Shown: positions 35,244 through 44,600 of the stretch, one piece after another
Position numbering within the stretch: position 1 is the first letter of the stretch
How the letters are laid out: each line of letters starts with the position of its first letter
Assembly: GCF_000296505.1 (NCBI RefSeq)
Contig: NZ_JH815208.1
Span: 789,650 to 853,649, forward strand
Source of the DNA: Schaalia turicensis ACS-279-V-Col4
GTDB lineage: Bacteria > Actinomycetota > Actinomycetes > Actinomycetales > Actinomycetaceae
Length of the DNA stretch: 64,000 bases
Direction of reading: 5' to 3'
Notes under the pieces: model-generated
What the model saw: the letters and a program-made list of their open reading frames with translations, nothing else
Told to the model about the DNA's origin: nothing
Database searches by the model: none
Position numbers and translations under genes: made by a program

Positions 35244-37610
35244 ATGACTCAGAACCTCAGCCAGACGCTGGCAACGCAGGTCCGCGCGGTCTCTGGCCGT
35301 CCGATCGCAAAAGCCACGAAGATGGAGCTCTGGCAGGGCCTGTCAGCCGCAGTCGTTGATCAGATTGCCGACTCGTGGGATACAACGACCGAAACCTACG
35401 CCAAGGGTCGTCAAGAGCATTACTTCTCCGCAGAGTTCCTCATGGGGCGCGCTCTGCTGAACAACCTGTCCAACCTGGGCCTTGTTGACGAAGCGCGCGC
35501 CGCACTCGCCGAACACGGCGACGATCTCTCTGTTGTTCTCGAAGAAGAACCGGACGCGGCCCTCGGTAACGGTGGCCTCGGCCGTCTGGCGGCTTGCTTC
35601 CTCGATTCCTGCGCCACGCTCGATCTGCCGGTCGCCGGCTACGGCATCCTCTACCGCTACGGCCTGTTCAAGCAGTTGTTCGACAACGGATTCCAGACCG
35701 AACATCCGGACCCCTGGATGGAAGAGGGCTACCCCTTCGTTATCCGTCGTGAAGAAGCCCAGCGCATCGTTTCCTACGCTGACCTGACCGTCCGCGCAGT
35801 ACCCTACGACATGCCGATCACCGGCTACGGCACAAAGAATGTCAACACTCTGCGCCTCTGGCGTGCAGAGCCTGTCGAGGAATTCGACTACGACGCCTTC
35901 AACTCGCAGCGCTTCACCGACGCTATCGTCGACCGTGAACGCACCAACGACATCTCGCGCGTCCTCTACCCAAACGACACCACGTTTGAAGGCAAGGTCC
36001 TGCGCGTTCGCCAGCAGTACTTCTTCTGCTCCGCATCCCTGCAGGCCATCGTCGACAACTACGTCGAACATCACGGCAAGGATTTGACCGACTTCGCGAA
36101 GTACAACGCGATCCAGTTGAACGACACCCACCCGGTTCTGGCTATTCCGGAACTCATGCGCTTGCTCATGGATGAGCACGGTCTCGGCTGGGAAGACGCC
36201 TGGGCAATCGTCGCCAAGACCTTCGCGTACACGAACCATACGGTTCTGGCCGAAGCCCTCGAAACCTGGGAAATGACGATCTTCGACCGTCTGTTCCCGC
36301 GCATCGCCGAAATCGTCCGCGAAATCGACCGTCGCTTCCGCATCGAGATGGCAGAACGTGGTCTGGAACAGTCGACCATCGACTACATGGCACCGGTTTC
36401 CGGCAACACGGTCCGCATGGCATGGATCGCCTGCTACGCCGCCTACTCGATCAACGGTGTTGCGGCCCTGCACACCGAGATCATCAAGCGCGAAACCCTC
36501 AAGGAATGGCACGACATCTGGCCCGAGCGCTTCAACAACAAGACGAACGGTGTCACTCCGCGTCGTTGGCTGAAGCAGTGCAACCCTCGCCTCGCATCTC
36601 TTCTCGATCGTGTCACCGGCTCTGACGAATGGGTCACGGACCTCTCCGTCCTGTCTCGCTACGTTGACTCCGCTTCCGAGGATGTTCTGGACGAACTCAC
36701 CTCGATCAAACACGCCAACAAGGTTGACTTCGCGGCGTGGGTCAAGGAACGTGAAGGCGTTGACATTGATCCCGACGCCATCTTCGATGTTCAGATCAAG
36801 CGCCTGCATGAATACAAGCGCCAGCTGTTGAATGCTCTGTACATCCTTGACCTGTACTTCCGCATCAAGGATGATCCGACGCTGGACGTCCCGAAGCGCG
36901 TCTTTGTCTTCGGCGCAAAAGCAGCCCCTGGCTACATCCGCGCAAAGGGTGTTATCAAGCTGATCAACACGATCGCTGACCTGGTCAACAACGACGAAGA
37001 CATCAACGGTCGCATCAAGGTCGTCTTCATCCATAACTACAATGTGTCTCCTGCTGAGCACATTATCCCGGCAGCCGACATCTCCGAGCAGATCTCTACT
37101 GCGGGTAAGGAAGCGTCGGGCACGTCGAACATGAAGTTCATGATGAACGGCGCCCTGACCCTCGGCACTCTCGATGGTGCAAACGTTGAGATTCTTGACG
37201 CCGTCGGTGATGAGAACGCCTACATCTTCGGCGCCACCGAAGACGAACTTCCCGAGCTACGTCAGAACTACGATCCGCGCTGGCACTACGAGAACGTCCC
37301 CGGCCTCAAGCGAGTCCTCGACGCTCTGACCGACGGTACCTTGGATGACTGCGGTTCCGGTTGGTTCCACGATCTGCGCTGGTCGCTTCTCGAAGCCGGC
37401 TACGAGCCCGCCGACGTCTACTACGTCCTCGGCGACTTCGCGGCCTACCGTGACGCGAAGGATCGCATGGCCACCGACTACCGCGATGCGCGCGCTTGGG
37501 CGCGCAAGGTGTGGGTCAACATCGCTCAGTCCGGTCGCTTCTCGTCTGACCGTACGATCACCGACTATGCGAACGAGGTCTGGAAGCTCGACGCAACGCC
37601 GATCGACTGA
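35244..37610 (+). CDS. glgP: Glycogen/maltodextrin phosphorylase
   Basis: The enzyme (788 residues, GT35) releases glucose-1-phosphate from alpha-glucans in the cytoplasm. The pyridoxal-phosphate region is intact: KEASGTSNMKFMMNGALTLG with the Schiff-base Lys about six residues after SGTSN. The N-terminal NGGLGRLAACFLDS and PGYIRAKGVIKLI are also typical. The length and the absence of the animal N-terminal control segment fit bacterial enzymes. Together with the cytoplasmic amylase at 5.1 kb it would handle internal glycogen. A LacI-type operator in the leader suggests control by a sugar-responsive repressor. Confidence 0.96.
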   Translation: MTQNLSQTLATQVRAVSGRPIAKATKMELWQGLSAAVVDQIADSWDTTTETYAKGRQEHYFSAEFLMGRALLNNLSNLGLVDEARAALAEHGDDLSVVLEEEPDAALGNGGLGRLAACFLDSCATLDLPVAGYGILYRYGLFKQLFDNGFQTEHPDPWMEEGYPFVIRREEAQRIVSYADLTVRAVPYDMPITGYGTKNVNTLRLWRAEPVEEFDYDAFNSQRFTDAIVDRERTNDISRVLYPNDTTFEGKVLRVRQQYFFCSASLQAIVDNYVEHHGKDLTDFAKYNAIQLNDTHPVLAIPELMRLLMDEHGLGWEDAWAIVAKTFAYTNHTVLAEALETWEMTIFDRLFPRIAEIVREIDRRFRIEMAERGLEQSTIDYMAPVSGNTVRMAWIACYAAYSINGVAALHTEIIKRETLKEWHDIWPERFNNKTNGVTPRRWLKQCNPRLASLLDRVTGSDEWVTDLSVLSRYVDSASEDVLDELTSIKHANKVDFAAWVKEREGVDIDPDAIFDVQIKRLHEYKRQLLNALYILDLYFRIKDDPTLDVPKRVFVFGAKAAPGYIRAKGVIKLINTIADLVNNDEDINGRIKVVFIHNYNVSPAEHIIPAADISEQISTAGKEASGTSNMKFMMNGALTLGTLDGANVEILDAVGDENAYIFGATEDELPELRQNYDPRWHYENVPGLKRVLDALTDGTLDDCGSGWFHDLRWSLLEAGYEPADVYYVLGDFAAYRDAKDRMATDYRDARAWARKVWVNIAQSGRFSSDRTITDYANEVWKLDATPID

Positions 37611-37653
37611 TCTAGTGACGCGCTAGTTTCTGCTAGCTTCTCGCTGGCTTTGG

Positions 37654-37693
37654 CTGCGGGGGCAGGTCCAAGAGGGCTTGCCCCCGCAGTTTT
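37654..37693 (+). terminator. Terminator after glgP
   Basis: CTGCGGGGGCA and TGCCCCCGCAG pair around a 14-base loop and are followed by TTTTC. Confidence 0.85.
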
Positions 37694-37720
37694 CTGTGTG
37701 TGGTCAGGTTGGGGACGGGG

Positions 37721-37938
37721 TGCCTGCTGGGGTGTGCCTGCTGGGGTGTGTGCCTCTGCGTGGGGTGTTTGTGGGGCAGGTTTGACCGTGTGAAGCGATA
37801 TTTTCACGCTGTTTGCAGTGGTTCCCGGTTTCGTTGCCTTGTATGACGTTGTCGGTCGTGTACGTGGCTCCTGCTGTCGGGTTTGGTCGTGTGAGGCGCT
37901 GTTATCTCTGCTGAGAGCCTGATTTCGTTGCCTCGTAT
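37721..37938. repeat. Short tandem and imperfect direct repeats in the glgP-ytrA gap
   Basis: A 14-bp unit TGCCTGCTGGGGTG is repeated head to tail at 37721-37748. Then a ~60-base imperfect direct repeat follows (37779-37845 and 37880-37938); both copies start GGTTTG.. CGTGTGA and end TTTCGTTGCCTYGTAT. No reading frame with ribosome site is found in the 440-base gap. Confidence 0.5.
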
Positions 37939-37982
37939 ACCGAACGAGTAGGGCACCCACCCTCCGCGTCTGTATTAAGCGC

Positions 37983-38012
37983 TTGACACAGTGCCTCGCG
38001 GACTGTCATAGT
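37983..38012 (+). promoter_or_regulatory. Promoter of the GntR-ABC operon
   Basis: TTGACA (37983-37988) and CATAGT (38007-38012) are spaced 18 bases apart, directly before the palindromic operator. Confidence 0.6.
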
Positions 38013-38015
38013 ATT

Positions 38016-38031
38016 ACTGTATTAATACAGT
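38016..38031. promoter_or_regulatory. Operator of the YtrA-like regulator
   Basis: ACTGTATTAATACAGT is a perfect 16-bp palindrome at the expected start of transcription, 20 bases before the regulator gene. GntR proteins of the YtrA group typically bind such sites to repress their own ABC operon. Confidence 0.7.
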
Positions 38032-38050
38032 GATACAGGAAGGAGGGGGT

Positions 38051-38440
38051 GTGAGTATCGACGATTCTCGACCAATTTGGGTCCAGCTAGTTGAAACGTT
38101 TCGGATCAATATCGTGTCCGGAACCTGGCCGCCGTCCTCGAAGATTCCTAGTGTCCGCGAACTCGCACTACAAGCGGGAGTTAATCCGAACACGATCCAG
38201 CGCGCCCTCGGCGAATTAGATCGTCAGGGACTGACCGAAGCTGAACGTGCGCAGGGGCGTTTCGTCACCGCGGACCAACACGTGATCGATGTGACCAGGG
38301 CAGAGCTCGCCCTCGATGCAACTCGGGATCACATCACTACTGTCACGCAACTCGGGCTGAGTCTCGATCGGGCGCAGGAGTTGCTTGCTGAACAGTGGAC
38401 CGACATCGAACGCACAATACGCGAAGGTGATGCGCAATGA
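38051..38440 (+). CDS. GntR family regulator, YtrA subfamily
   Basis: The 129-residue protein consists of the winged helix only (residues ~5-75; WPPSSKIPSVRELALQAGVNPNTIQRALGELDRQGL) and a short helical dimer arm, the minimal form that defines YtrA. The GTG at 38051 follows AGGAGGGGGT; the ATG at 38030 lies inside the operator and has no ribosome site. It leads an operon with an ABC ATPase (overlap ATGA) and a permease, the standard YtrA arrangement. Confidence 0.92.
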   Translation: MSIDDSRPIWVQLVETFRINIVSGTWPPSSKIPSVRELALQAGVNPNTIQRALGELDRQGLTEAERAQGRFVTADQHVIDVTRAELALDATRDHITTVTQLGLSLDRAQELLAEQWTDIERTIREGDAQ

Positions 38441-39144
38441 CATCAACACATGCAGTTGTTCAGGTGGAAAACCTGACGAAAACCTATGCGGGTGGCGCGA
38501 CTGCCCTGCAAGGTGTGAATTTTGAGCTCAAGCCGGGCACAATTACCGGCTTGGTCGGCGAAAACGGTTGTGGTAAAACGACGCTACTGAAGATCATGGC
38601 GGGCGTTCTTTCCGATTGGGACGGGACTGTCCTGATCGAAGGTGAGAAGCCAGGAGCCACCACGAAGGCACACGTCGCATTCCTTCCCGCTTCGGATTTC
38701 TTGGATCCGATGTGGGATGCGAATAAAGCGATTGACGTGTACTCGCGTTTCTATTCGGATTTCTCGGCTGAGAAGGCGCGTGAAGGAATCGACTACTTCG
38801 GATTGCAAGCGGATCAGCAGCTGAAGTCCATGTCGAAGGGCATGGGGGAGAAACTGCAGATTGCTCTGCTGATGGCACGCAGTGCTGAGCTGTACCTGTT
38901 GGACGAGCCTCTGTCGGGTGTGGATCCAGCGGTGCGTGACACGATCATGCAGGGGATTCTGCGCGACTTTAACCCAGATTCGGCGATGGTGATTTCCACT
39001 CATTTGATTGCTGACGTGGAGCAGATTCTGGATGACGTCATCATGATGCGAGCGGGTACGGTGCTTGTTCACGCGAATGTGGACGATCTGCGAGCCGACC
39101 ATGGCATGTCGCTGGAGGGTATTTTCAAGAAGGAGTACCGCTGA
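38437..39144 (+). CDS. ABC transporter ATP-binding protein
   Basis: The 235-residue ATPase has Walker A GLVGENGCGKTTLL (residue ~35), a signature that reads MSKGMGEKLQIAL instead of LSGGQ, Walker B LYLLDEPLSGVDP and the His switch STHLIAD. The modified signature is usual in YtrB-type exporters. Its ATG overlaps the regulator stop and its stop overlaps the permease ATG (TGATG). The likely substrate class is antimicrobial peptide or lipid; this is inferred from relatives only. Confidence 0.92.
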   Translation: MTSTHAVVQVENLTKTYAGGATALQGVNFELKPGTITGLVGENGCGKTTLLKIMAGVLSDWDGTVLIEGEKPGATTKAHVAFLPASDFLDPMWDANKAIDVYSRFYSDFSAEKAREGIDYFGLQADQQLKSMSKGMGEKLQIALLMARSAELYLLDEPLSGVDPAVRDTIMQGILRDFNPDSAMVISTHLIADVEQILDDVIMMRAGTVLVHANVDDLRADHGMSLEGIFKKEYR

Positions 39145-39956
39145 TGTTTGGTACGTTGTTCGGGTATGAATTGCGTGAGAACGCAAAGCGGGTTGCACAA
39201 ACGTTAGGCATCCTGCAGGTCATGTGCCTTGTTGCCTTCGTGGCAGTCGCTGTTGATTTCCCCGTGTTTTCAGGCTTTTCTAGTAGCTTTGCTCTGCTTG
39301 TGGCTCCGATGATGCCGGTTGCTGTTCTACTTGTTCTGGCTCAGGAGTATTGGAAGAGTATGCATGGTCAGATGGCGTACTTTACGCATTTGCTGCCGGT
39401 TCGTGGCCGTGATCTTTTCTGGTCGAAAGTGCTGGTTGCCTTGGTGTATGCGTTAGTGGCGATCGTGCTAACCCTGGTGAACTGGGGTGTGCTGGCTCTA
39501 CTGAAGGCTCACAAGGCGGAGCTGAGCGTGCAGGAGTTCTGGCATCGCACCGCTGTTATTTGGGATCTTCCGAGCTGGATTGTCTGGTTCGCTGTGGTGG
39601 CTGTTGTAGTGCAGTTGGTGACGATTGTTCTTGAGGTCGCTGCTGGAATGAGCTTGAGTGCTCGCGAGCGTTGGCAGAAGCATGGCTTTGGAGCTGCGAT
39701 AGTGGGTTTCGTGATCCTCTATCTGGCGAATCAGGTGGTGTCCTTTGTTGCGATGGCGTTCTTCCCGCTGATGATGGATGTCAACACGGGCGAGTTACGT
39801 TTCGGCTTTTGGGTCACGGACCTGGTGAACGCGCTGTTAGCTGATACGGATCCGCAGTTTGTCGGCATTGGTGCGCCCGTAGGGGCGGTGTTGCTGGCAA
39901 TCGGTGTCGCATGGTGGGGTGTGCGTTCGATTGAGTGCCACACGTCGGTGCGTTAG
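39144..39956 (+). CDS. ABC transporter permease
   Basis: The 270-residue integral membrane protein has six hydrophobic segments (for example LGILQVMCLVAFVAVAVDFP, LLVAPMMPVAVLLVLAQ, VLVALVYALVAIVLTLVNWGV). It has no recognised catalytic motif. Its place after the ATPase and the GntR regulator makes it the membrane part of the same exporter. Confidence 0.88.
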   Translation: MFGTLFGYELRENAKRVAQTLGILQVMCLVAFVAVAVDFPVFSGFSSSFALLVAPMMPVAVLLVLAQEYWKSMHGQMAYFTHLLPVRGRDLFWSKVLVALVYALVAIVLTLVNWGVLALLKAHKAELSVQEFWHRTAVIWDLPSWIVWFAVVAVVVQLVTIVLEVAAGMSLSARERWQKHGFGAAIVGFVILYLANQVVSFVAMAFFPLMMDVNTGELRFGFWVTDLVNALLADTDPQFVGIGAPVGAVLLAIGVAWWGVRSIECHTSVR

Positions 39957-40009
39957 TTTCGGTTTTCGACTGTCGGGCTTCGTCATAATCGACGAGGTCT
40001 CGCACAGAC

Positions 40010-40045
40010 CTTGGGGGTAGGGCGCAAATGCGCCCTGCCCCCAAG
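40010..40045. terminator. Strong hairpin after the ABC operon
   Basis: Arms of 17 bases (40010-40026, 40029-40045) pair with a single G-T and a two-base loop. It separates the ABC operon from the CRISPR array. The following 62 bases are AT-rich. Confidence 0.8.
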
Positions 40046-40106
40046 ACGTATTGCATTTAAGTGTGCTTCCAGCTCTGATGTTGTTTTTCTGAACTGAAAT
40101 TATTAT

Positions 40107-40334
40107 TTGGGGAATCGGTTGCCAGAACTCTTGATATTCTTTACTTTTCGCGGTCTGGCACCGTGTTCCCGCTGGGAATCAGTTACCAGAACTCTTGATA
40201 TTCTTTTCAAGCAGGTTCACGCTCAACACCAACGGCTGGGAATCAGTTACCAGAACTCTTGATATTCTTTCAGGTGATGGTGGGGAGTGATGGGCTGTGC
40301 TGGGAATCAGTTACCAGAACTCTTGATATTCTTT
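40107..40334 (+). CRISPR. Type II-C CRISPR array, 4 repeats and 3 spacers
   Basis: Repeats of 36 bases (start GCTGGGAATCAGTTACC, end CTTGATATTCTTT) lie at 40107-40142, 40171-40206, 40235-40270 and 40299-40334. The three spacers are all 28 bases (40143-40170, 40207-40234, 40271-40298). Repeats 2-4 are identical; repeat 1 has five changes, all in its first 15 bases. The direction of crRNA is plus, deduced from the tracrRNA antirepeat upstream of cas9, which pairs with repeat bases 2-15. Near the 3' end each repeat has TG-A-TATTCT, an extended -10 element. I do not recognise the origin of any spacer. Confidence 0.97.
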
Positions 40335-40383
40335 AGAGGCTCTGGTTTTCCGCAGAATAGCGCGGAAAAGTGCCTTTGAGGTG

Positions 40384-40704
40384 TCAGAAAATCATCAATT
40401 GTTCTGGCGCCTCATCTGCTACTTGCTCACGTGCGTTCTCAAAACAGTAAGCAGACGACCACTGGCGATCGGTCACGGCAAGCACCCGAACCTTCCCTCC
40501 CGTTGGCAAGGATCCCTTAATCGCTTTGATCGTCGTCATATCGATTCCGCCAGTCGGCCAATACTTTACGTACACACTGAACTGAACCATCGAAAAACCG
40601 CGATCAAGCAAGAATTTTCGAAAACGTGTTGCCTCACGACGCTGCGGAGCCGTTAAAACAGGCAAATCAAACATCGCAACACACCACATCGGAGAATCAG
40701 GCAT
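40384..40704 (-). CDS. cas2: CRISPR-associated endonuclease Cas2
   Basis: The 106-residue protein has the Cas2 ferredoxin-like start MWCVAMFDLPVLTAPQRREA with the conserved Asp, and FLLDRGFSMVQFSVYVKYW in the next strand-helix part. It forms the spacer integration complex with Cas1. It overlaps cas1 by eight bases and ends 49 bases from the last repeat of the array. Confidence 0.95.
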   Translation of the reverse strand: MPDSPMWCVAMFDLPVLTAPQRREATRFRKFLLDRGFSMVQFSVYVKYWPTGGIDMTTIKAIKGSLPTGGKVRVLAVTDRQWSSAYCFENAREQVADEAPEQLMIF

Positions 40705-41620
40705 TCTTGAGATCCGTATTCAACGCTGATGGCCCCTGCCACGAAGGAACCGGGAGTTTTTCAATATCTCCTTCGACATAACGCCCATACTGTTGGGCGA
40801 GATCTAATAAGACACGTGGAACACTTCCAGCATCATTGAACGTCTGCATTGCAGCAGCAACCAAGCGTTTCTTCACACTTCGATCCGAAGGAGTAGCATC
40901 TGCCGGAAGGAACATCGCAATCTCATCAATACAGGGTCGAAATGGTTCAATCAGATCATCAACAAGGTTGAACATATTTGAACGCCCTCGATGGAAAACC
41001 CCATTCGCAGGTCCAAGACCAGCGGCAAGAACCGCTCGGATTCCATGGCCCCGTAGGATCGTATATCCATAATCGAGGCAGGAATTGGGGCCAAATAGTG
41101 CGCCGATTCCTGGTGTTCGTTTTCCGAGAGTGTCTGAAAACTTGCTCCAATAGATGCGCGCTGCTTGCCCTTCAAGATTGCTAGGGTCACCCGAACGAAC
41201 TTGGCCAGCGATATGTTCTAATTCTTGCGCTCCAGGCCTATTGAGATTTCGCAGAACTGCTGCCTGCCCTTGAATCTTTGCGCGAACAATACGTCCCCAA
41301 GCATTTTTCCTACGAGGCAGACTCAATTCGAGCTGTGCTTTGTGGCGTGCTCCAACACGAGTGTGCTCTGACCATGAAAAGGCTCCAGATTCTGGAACTC
41401 CGCGCCAGTCGCAGAACAACACAGCGATATCTTTGTCCGTTAACCGATGGAGTACAGCTGCAGAAAACGACACCTTCATTCCGATGAGAACAACGGCAAC
41501 ATCGGCAACGGATACTCGTTGGCTCACGCCATCAGAATTAACGACAACAATGGCGCCGTCGTCTGAGTGGATCTTCCCTTCAAAAGAGGTGAAGTCGAGT
41601 ACCCGCCACTGGCTGCTCAT
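40697..41620 (-). CDS. cas1: CRISPR-associated integrase Cas1 (type II)
   Basis: Metal-binding residues can be placed: Glu in DPSNLEGQAARIYW, His in NGVFHRGRSN and Asp/Glu in NLVDDLIEPFRP. The protein has 307 residues, normal for type II Cas1. It integrates new spacers with Cas2. Its ATG lies two bases after the cas9 stop, and its end overlaps cas2, so cas9-cas1-cas2 form one operon. Confidence 0.97.
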   Translation of the reverse strand: MSSQWRVLDFTSFEGKIHSDDGAIVVVNSDGVSQRVSVADVAVVLIGMKVSFSAAVLHRLTDKDIAVLFCDWRGVPESGAFSWSEHTRVGARHKAQLELSLPRRKNAWGRIVRAKIQGQAAVLRNLNRPGAQELEHIAGQVRSGDPSNLEGQAARIYWSKFSDTLGKRTPGIGALFGPNSCLDYGYTILRGHGIRAVLAAGLGPANGVFHRGRSNMFNLVDDLIEPFRPCIDEIAMFLPADATPSDRSVKKRLVAAAMQTFNDAGSVPRVLLDLAQQYGRYVEGDIEKLPVPSWQGPSALNTDLKNA

Positions 41621-41622
41621 CC

Positions 41623-44600
41623 CTACTGCAACTTACTCGAAAGGGGAAGGGAACGGTGTGAAACTACTCGTGGTTTTCCATGCGTATCACGTCGATACAG
41701 AACAACATTCCCAATCTTCAGAAGTTTATCAATAGCAGGCCACCAGCCTGGCCCTTTTACGATTTTAACGATGTCATCTGGAACATCGTCAGCTAAGCCT
41801 TCGCTTGCAATGAGCAGTGGTTTCAAACGGAGTTGAGTCTTAGTTGGGAACCCAGTAACCTCCCACCTCGTTGCCTGCGGGTAGGTTTCATTGAAGGTTT
41901 CGATCTGGCCTGTCGTGAATCCAGACAGATCAATCTTCAACTCGTCCCCGACAACTAGCCAGCCAATCTGCTCAGCTGTTCCATGAGCGAGGGCCTCCCT
42001 CAACTTCGGAACTGCCGTGCGTACGCTGATCGTGTTTGCAGGAAGTTCAACAGTCAATAGATTCTCTTTCTGGAAGCGCACCAGATCGCACTGATAGACA
42101 CGCAACATCGCATACGTTGTCTTCTTACCCGAGATGCGGAAGATGCGAGCGTGATGGATCCCAGCTCCGATCTCGCAATAGCCTCCACGAATAGCCAAAC
42201 AAGCGGCTGCAGTCGGGAAAAACTCCACGGTTTCGTTCGGGCCCAAACGCTTGTCGTGAAGACGAATAGTGCGCGAAGGATTCGCTGGCAAACCTTCCTT
42301 TGGATCGAAGTCCGGATCTCGTGTCAGTGCTGTCCACAAAGCAGGAGTCGAGGCGCGGTCAATCAGCTCCACTGGCATCGCATCGCTGACAATACGCTTA
42401 TCGGATGCTTCAAAAGGCTGCACAATCGCCTTGTGCACCGCACTAGAGCCAAGGCGAAGACGTTTGTTCTGACAGATCGGAATACGATCTTCTGCCAAGA
42501 AAACATTGAACAACTCAGAGGCACGAAGCATTTCCTCGCACCAGTGTTCCCAACGTTTCCGTGCGGTATCACTGCCGCCTGTAAAGGACTTCCAGGTTTC
42601 CTGTTCACCTAGTACCCGCTGGGATTCGCGCATATTCATGCGTAGTGCAATAGTCTGGGCAATCCCGGGCTCCATCAACGCAATCGTTAATGCATCCATC
42701 GCATGATGGCGCCGGTCCAAACGCGTTTTACCCTTTCCGCCGATCAGATTAACTCGGCTTTCAAACCCAGATGCGCGACGTCCCTCTGCAGTCACAGCAC
42801 CACGGAACACACGAACCGTCACGTCGTTTTCTGCTGAACGGTAGAACCCCTCAATGCGATGACGCAGTTCGTTCGCCATCCAAGCGACAGATTCCAGCGA
42901 TCGACCATCGATCTCCGCATCAGCATGCTTCGTTGTCAGACGCAGACGAATCGCCTTCCTGAACTCGTTCATCTGACGACCATTCATGCCGGGTTCAATC
43001 CTCATATCACTGACGCGCTTGTACGCTTCCTTAACGCTGACTCCTGGTCGTTCAGTCTTTTCAGCCCAGACAGCAAAGGGAAGATTCGATTTCTGGTGAT
43101 TGCACGCTCGGCAAACAGCAGCAAAGTTTTCACGAGTGTTTGTTGATGCAGCACCTTTTCTAGGAACAATATGATCCATCTCAGCATCGGTATACGTAAT
43201 CGGCATGCCACAATACAGGCATTGACAATTCTGTCGTTGTAGAGCCAAATAACGCGTCAGCTCTGACCTACGAGGCTTTCCACCAATATCGAGACGCTCA
43301 CGCATTTCAGCGAAGAGTTTCTCGTTGCGAATACGGCGCGTTTGCAAAGAACGCTGGTATTCGCGTGAAGCCTTTTCGCTACCGAGAGCATCTCGGACAT
43401 GCTCAATGTTGACCGATTCTGGAGTTCCCCACTGGTTTGTTGCAGCACTAATCCAACGCGCAACCTGCTTTAAAACACGATCAACGGCAGGGTTTCCAAC
43501 AGGCTGTCCAATCGGCTCGGCTGGGGGAGTCCACGAATCATCCACCCCGAAGGCAATCTTACGAGCAGAGTGCAGATCGCACCCTTCGGACAGCATCGTA
43601 TTGGTCAGTTTTTCCAACGAATCAACAGAGTAGGCTGCACGACCACCAGGCAATTCAACTTTATCTAGAGCCTCTAGCTCTTCATCAGTGAAATCAGACA
43701 GGAACTCGCGCACGTCGTCATCAGCAAGCGACCCCTCGTCATCAGAACCCACGTTGGAGAGAGCGTTCACCATGGCACAGCGGTGATCGTAATCAGCATC
43801 TTTCCACCATGCGGAGAGTTTCTTCAGCTTTCCATTGAGAATCTTCTGCGATGTGACATCAAAAGGCGGCCGTGTACTGGGAGCAATCCCATCGAACCCC
43901 TCGGTGGCTGTTCCTTTCAGATGTGAGCGCGGAATCTCAAGATTATCGGCGACCTCTTCCCATGTCGGAGCCTCAGTGAGACCTGCCTGATTCAGGAAAT
44001 CAACAACAATCTCCGTCTCTTCGGAGGTTAGTGCACGAAGCCCTGTCCCTTCTTTGATACGTAGATTTTGGACGATGCTGACGATACGGAACTGCTGGAA
44101 CGCAGGATGAGCTTTCTCTGCACGAAGCCCGTGCGCTCCCGGTAAAACATCTTTACCGACACGCTTAGCTGCGCTCCCCTTCGGCGATTCAGCCGCGAAA
44201 ACAAAGCCAATGATCTTCTTCAGGAGATCATTATCAAGCCCCTGAACGGTAGCAATACGCCGAAGCTCATTCGCGTTATCAGACTGCATGAGCTTGCCAC
44301 CCAAGATTCCCTCAGGGCCACGCAACTTACCTGTTTCAAACACATCAAGATAGACAGAGATGAGCTGCGCAGGAGTCTGATCAGCTGTTAAGGAAATACC
44401 TGTCTTTTCAGAAACCCGTTGAGCAAGAGCCTTCAACTGCTCGGAAGGATCCGCCTGAATGTGAAGAGACGAAATACGAGCATAGGGGCTACGCCATCCA
44501 CGATGGCGTGCCATATGGCGGAGCGCAATCGACAGTAGCTTGCCTTGTTCTGCTTCGTCGTCAATGTGCTCCGTTGCAAGATGTGCACGAATTCGCCACG

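Noticed and set aside
35343..37061. 572-residue reading frame opposite glgP
   Set aside because: It lies fully antisense to an unmistakable phosphorylase and has no motif; it is a by-product of GC-rich codon use.
40346..40369. TTTTCCGC/GCGGAAAA hairpin between the array and cas2 as a CRISPR leader
   Set aside because: It is an 8-bp stem that could equally be the cas2 terminator; with only 49 bases available I cannot assign a leader.
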